The notes under the pieces are model-generated. The model made no database searches. It was not told the DNA's origin and was given only the letters and a program-made list of their open reading frames with translations. A program made the position numbers and the translations under genes. A stretch of DNA of 64,000 nt. Source: Candidatus Lernaella stagnicola (GTDB lineage Bacteria; Lernaellota; Lernaellaia; Lernaellales; Lernaellaceae). This document shows positions 61,126 through 64,000 of this stretch, piece after piece. The stretch covers positions 1 through 64,000 of the forward strand of contig JAVCCK010000028.1 of the NCBI GenBank assembly GCA_030765525.1, written 5' to 3'. Positions within the stretch are counted from its first letter, which is position 1. Every line of letters begins with the position of its first letter.

Positions 61126-62265
61126 GTGCAAAGCCTTCTCGAACTCTTTGATTCCACCGGCATCGCCCATCTAGACGATGTGCGATTTCTAATCATGATC
61201 GGTATCGGCCTGGTGTTCATTTACCTGGCGGTCACCAAGAACTATGAACCCCTACTGTTGGTGCCCATCGGCTTCGGCATGATTCTCACGAACATCCCGT
61301 GGGGATTCGACGAAACCGGGCAGCTCATCACGCTGCTGGCGGACCCGCACAGCCCGTTCCACTGGCTTTACCTCGGCATCACGCACGAGATTTACCCGCC
61401 GCTGATTTTTCTCGGCATTGGCGCGATGACCGATTTCTCCTTCATGATTTGCAGTCCGCGCCTCGTGTTGCTGGGCGCGGCGGCGCAAGTCGGCATTTTC
61501 GGCACCTTCCTCGGCTCACTCGCCCTCGGATTTACTGCCAAAGAGGCAGGTTCCATCGGCATTATCGGCGGCGCCGACGGCCCCACGGCTATCTATGTCA
61601 CCAGCCTACTGAACGCCGATTTCCTCGCGCCGATATCCATCGCCGCCTATTCCTATATGGCCCTAGTGCCGATCATCCAGCCGCCCATCATGCGCCTGCT
61701 GACCACCCGCAAGGAACGACTGATCCGCATGCCGCAACCGCGCCAGGTCTCGCGCCTGGAACGCGTCGTGTTCCCGATTGCGGGCCTGCTTCTCACGTGC
61801 CTGCTCGTGCCCAAGGCGCTGCCGCTTCTGGGGATGCTGTTTTTCGGCAACCTGCTGAGTGAATCGGGCGTCACCGACCGTTTGGCCGTCACGGCGAAGA
61901 CATCGTTTATCGACATCGTCACGATTCTGCTCGGCCTGTGCGTGGGTGTGTCGGCCAACGCGCAGACCTTCCTGACGACCAAAGCGTTGATGATCTTCGG
62001 CCTCGGTGTCGCGGCCTTCTGCGTGGCGACGGCCGCGGGCATACTTTTCGCCAAACTGATGAACCTGGTCACCAAAGACAAGATCAATCCGCTGGTCGGC
62101 GCCGCAGGCGTCTCCGCCGTGCCCATGGCCGCGCGCGTGGTCAACACCGTCGCCCTGCAAGAAGACCCCTCGAACTTCCTGCTCATGCACGCCATGGCGC
62201 CCAACGTGGCGGGTGTTATCGGCTCGGCGGTTGCTGCGGGCGTGTTACTGGCGTTTTTGCTGTAG
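61126..62265 (+). CDS. Sodium-translocating decarboxylase beta subunit (OadB)
   Basis: 379 residues from a GTG (GGGAG upstream), about ten helices. Family motifs GSIGIIGGADGPTAIYVTSL, FLGIGAMTDFSFMI, NPLVGAAGVSAVPMAARVVN are present. Couples decarboxylation of a biotin-carried carboxyl group to Na+ export. The alpha (carboxyltransferase) and biotin-carrier subunits are not next to it. Confidence 0.95.
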   Translation: MQSLLELFDSTGIAHLDDVRFLIMIGIGLVFIYLAVTKNYEPLLLVPIGFGMILTNIPWGFDETGQLITLLADPHSPFHWLYLGITHEIYPPLIFLGIGAMTDFSFMICSPRLVLLGAAAQVGIFGTFLGSLALGFTAKEAGSIGIIGGADGPTAIYVTSLLNADFLAPISIAAYSYMALVPIIQPPIMRLLTTRKERLIRMPQPRQVSRLERVVFPIAGLLLTCLLVPKALPLLGMLFFGNLLSESGVTDRLAVTAKTSFIDIVTILLGLCVGVSANAQTFLTTKALMIFGLGVAAFCVATAAGILFAKLMNLVTKDKINPLVGAAGVSAVPMAARVVNTVALQEDPSNFLLMHAMAPNVAGVIGSAVAAGVLLAFLL

Positions 62266-62335
62266 TTCGGCCCTCGCCCCAGGCTGAAGTAGCGACGAGC
62301 GCGCTCACGATTTAATTTTTCCGATATTTTTCGCG

Positions 62336-64000
62336 TTAGAAAAACAGTTCGAAGCTGCGCGCGAATTCCATCGTCGTGCGATGTTCGCGGTAGGCATCGC
62401 GCATGAACGTGGGCGTCACCTCGACGGCGTCCCGGCGGTGTGCGGCGAAGCGCGCCAATTCGTCCTCGGCGATGCGGCGATCGAAAATGTTGACGAGGTT
62501 TTCCGACTCGACAAAGCAACTGCGCGTCGAGAGGTTGAACGAGCCGATCATCGTCAGTTCGTCGTCGATGAGAAACTCTTTGGCGTGCAAATAGGGCTGC
62601 TTTTCTTCCTGCTCCGGCGTGCCGGGGTTCAAATAGATCTTGATTCCGGCCTTGAGCAGCCGCGCGAAGTAGTTCAGCGAAACGAAGTATCCGGTCGACC
62701 AGTACAGCTCCTGCCCGGCGGTTTGCGAGTTCGTGATGATCTGCACATCGACGCCGCGCTGCGCCGCATCGAGAAGCGCGTCCAGCAGCAAACCATCGGG
62801 CAGCACCAGGTACTGCGAGTAGGCATAAACCCGCTTGCGCGCCATTTGAATGGCGGTGACCAGGGCGTTGAGCGTGTAGTATTCGCCCCGCCACGGGCGC
62901 GACTGCACGAACTGAACGTCGGAAGGTCCCGCCGTTTTCAATCGCGGTCGCAAGTCTGCCACGGTCGGCGGCTCGGCGGTTTCGGCCAATTCCAGGAAGC
63001 TGCGCACGAAGCCGCGCTGCACCTGCTTGACCACCGGCCCCTCGAGCAACACATCCACGTCGATCCACGGGGCGAAGTATTCGTCGGACAAGTTGCGGCC
63101 GCCCACGATGGCGCGGCGCGCGTCGGCCAGGAGAATCTTTTCGTGAATCGCGTAATCGAGCAGCGGAATCGCGGGCAAGCCGCCCGGGCCGCGATAGGCC
63201 TGTTGGCGCCAATCGCCCTCCGAGGAGTTCTCCCCGAAGAAATCCTCACCCAGAGAATCCTTGATCATCTTGACCAACCACACGGCGGCGGGCGCCGATT
63301 CGCTTTGCGGCGCAAGGCCGCGTTTGCTGAACAAGCTGCCGCCGAACAACTCTAGATTGACGTTTTGGCGTTTCCAGGCGCGCAGATGCTTTTGGACTTC
63401 CTCGCCGCTGAGCTTCGCTCCCAAGGTGAGCCCCTGATCCTCCAGGAAGCCGGCGATTTCCGCCAAAATGCGATGCGCCGAAAGCCGCAACGTGCTGAGC
63501 ATCGCGCCGGGTATCTGGGTGCCTGCGTTAAGCAAGACGTTGGCTTCCACGCCCTTATCCAAGCGCGGCAATAGCGCCTCGTACACCTGCCGGCCGATGC
63601 CGGTGATGGCGAACACGTAATTCTGCAGGTTGATCTGCCGCTTCGCGCTCTCGATCAATTCCAACCGCCGGGCCAGAGCGGTCTCGCCGTCCCACAGCAC
63701 CTCGACGGCGTTGCCCGGAACGATCGGCGCGTGCGCCAGTTTGGCCAACGTCGCGCGGTTTTCCGGGCTGTCAATTGAGCCTTCGTAAGGTGGACGGCGG
63801 TAGGTAATTCTCAGGTGGGTTTTCGCGCGCCCGGTGTAGCCCTCGGAGTCGCGGGCCCGTAGTGTCAGCTCGTATTCGCCGGGATCGATCAGGGGGGGGA
63901 TCGCCAGCGACGTTTCGTAGAAACCCTCGCGCGTCGCATTGATGATCTGGCCGCGCACCGGCCGCAACGAGCGCGGCGCGGCGTTGGGCACTTGCGAGCC
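62336..64000 (-). CDS. Phospholipase D / cardiolipin synthase-like protein (5' end outside window)
   Basis: At least 555 residues; the frame is open past the right edge. A start-like GTG at 63991 is probably internal. The N-terminal visible part looks like a beta-sandwich (YELTLRARDSEGYTGRAKTH). Two PLD motifs: IHEKILLADARRAIVGGRNL and LHAKEFLIDDELTMIGSFNL (HxKx4D with GGRN/GSFN). Enzymes of this family form or cleave phospholipid head-group bonds; a fused N-terminal Ig-like part would suggest a periplasmic location. Confidence 0.88.
   Translation of the reverse strand, partial: GSQVPNAAPRSLRPVRGQIINATREGFYETSLAIPPLIDPGEYELTLRARDSEGYTGRAKTHLRITYRRPPYEGSIDSPENRATLAKLAHAPIVPGNAVEVLWDGETALARRLELIESAKRQINLQNYVFAITGIGRQVYEALLPRLDKGVEANVLLNAGTQIPGAMLSTLRLSAHRILAEIAGFLEDQGLTLGAKLSGEEVQKHLRAWKRQNVNLELFGGSLFSKRGLAPQSESAPAAVWLVKMIKDSLGEDFFGENSSEGDWRQQAYRGPGGLPAIPLLDYAIHEKILLADARRAIVGGRNLSDEYFAPWIDVDVLLEGPVVKQVQRGFVRSFLELAETAEPPTVADLRPRLKTAGPSDVQFVQSRPWRGEYYTLNALVTAIQMARKRVYAYSQYLVLPDGLLLDALLDAAQRGVDVQIITNSQTAGQELYWSTGYFVSLNYFARLLKAGIKIYLNPGTPEQEEKQPYLHAKEFLIDDELTMIGSFNLSTRSCFVESENLVNIFDRRIAEDELARFAAHRRDAVEVTPTFMRDAYREHRTTMEFARSFELFF

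Noticed and set aside
1-64000. tRNA, rRNA or riboswitch genes
   Set aside because: No cloverleaf, CCA-ended tRNA or rRNA core sequence was recognised by eye; a covariance-model scan would be needed to exclude small RNAs.

Overview
The window is high-GC, Gram-negative chromosomal DNA interrupted by a Mu-like transposable prophage. The host genes (DUF4388/PATAN-receiver protein, GldA/F/G-type ABC cluster with a DUF4340 partner, gspCDE, mlaEFD, omega-DnaJ locus, FHA-sigma54 regulator, many Asp-rich lipoproteins) suggest an uncultured lineage of the former Deltaproteobacteria (Myxococcota, Desulfobacterota or a relative). This is inferred from gene content; no rRNA gene is present.

Region 1, about 1 to 20,140: most of a Mu-like prophage whose far structural end lies left of the window. 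A LexA-type repressor (9665-10423) sits beside a 21-bp operator palindrome. Rightward early genes are a small regulator, MuA transposase (DDE = D290/D363/E421), MuB ATPase, Gam, a DUF2786 protein, a GemA/gp16-like protein and an excisionase-like protein. The leftward operon encodes gp25-, gp26- and gp27-like proteins, terminase (gp28), a fused portal and head-morphogenesis protein (gp29+gp30), a gpI-type protease with an internal scaffold start, a decoration-like protein and a secreted repeat protein. This divergent early/late plan is that of BcepMu-type phages, not of Mu itself. Accessory genes include a host-style Asp-rich lipoprotein, a SHOCT membrane protein and a possible 29-residue hydrophobic peptide.

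Region 2, about 20,140 to 42,400: Asp-rich TPR lipoprotein; threonine aldolase; FHA-sigma54 regulator; a three-gene unit of CAAX-type protease, C25 (gingipain-like) protease lipoprotein and small lipoprotein; the four-gene gldA/F/G-like ABC operon; rpoZ, a small conserved ORF and dnaJ; a PilZ protein; a secreted metallophosphoesterase; membrane and PAP2 proteins; an 892-residue pseudo-receiver/DUF4388/DnaJ/TPR protein; a DHH phosphoesterase.

Region 3, about 42,600 to 52,750: two plus-strand blocks. The first is pcp, ogt, a TIM-barrel protein, then an AmgK-like kinase and MurU-like nucleotidyltransferase overlapping by 4 nt (a likely MurNAc-recycling pair), followed by an SGNH hydrolase. The second is a lipoprotein, mlaE, mlaF, mlaD and a large ABC-exporter permease, a lipid-transport block.

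Region 4, 52,750 to the end: a gene-free island of inverted and direct repeats including a perfect 21-bp-arm hairpin; a secreted Asp-box/PKD protein; gspE, gspD and gspC on the minus strand; oadG-oadB sodium-pump subunits; and a phospholipase-D/cardiolipin-synthase-like gene running off the right edge.

The most interesting pattern is an Asp-rich tether that always lies next to a terminal cysteine: either just after the lipobox Cys (three lipoproteins) or just before a Cys within the last four residues (two signal-peptidase-I-type proteins). This could be an undescribed C-terminal anchoring signal equivalent to lipoprotein tethering.
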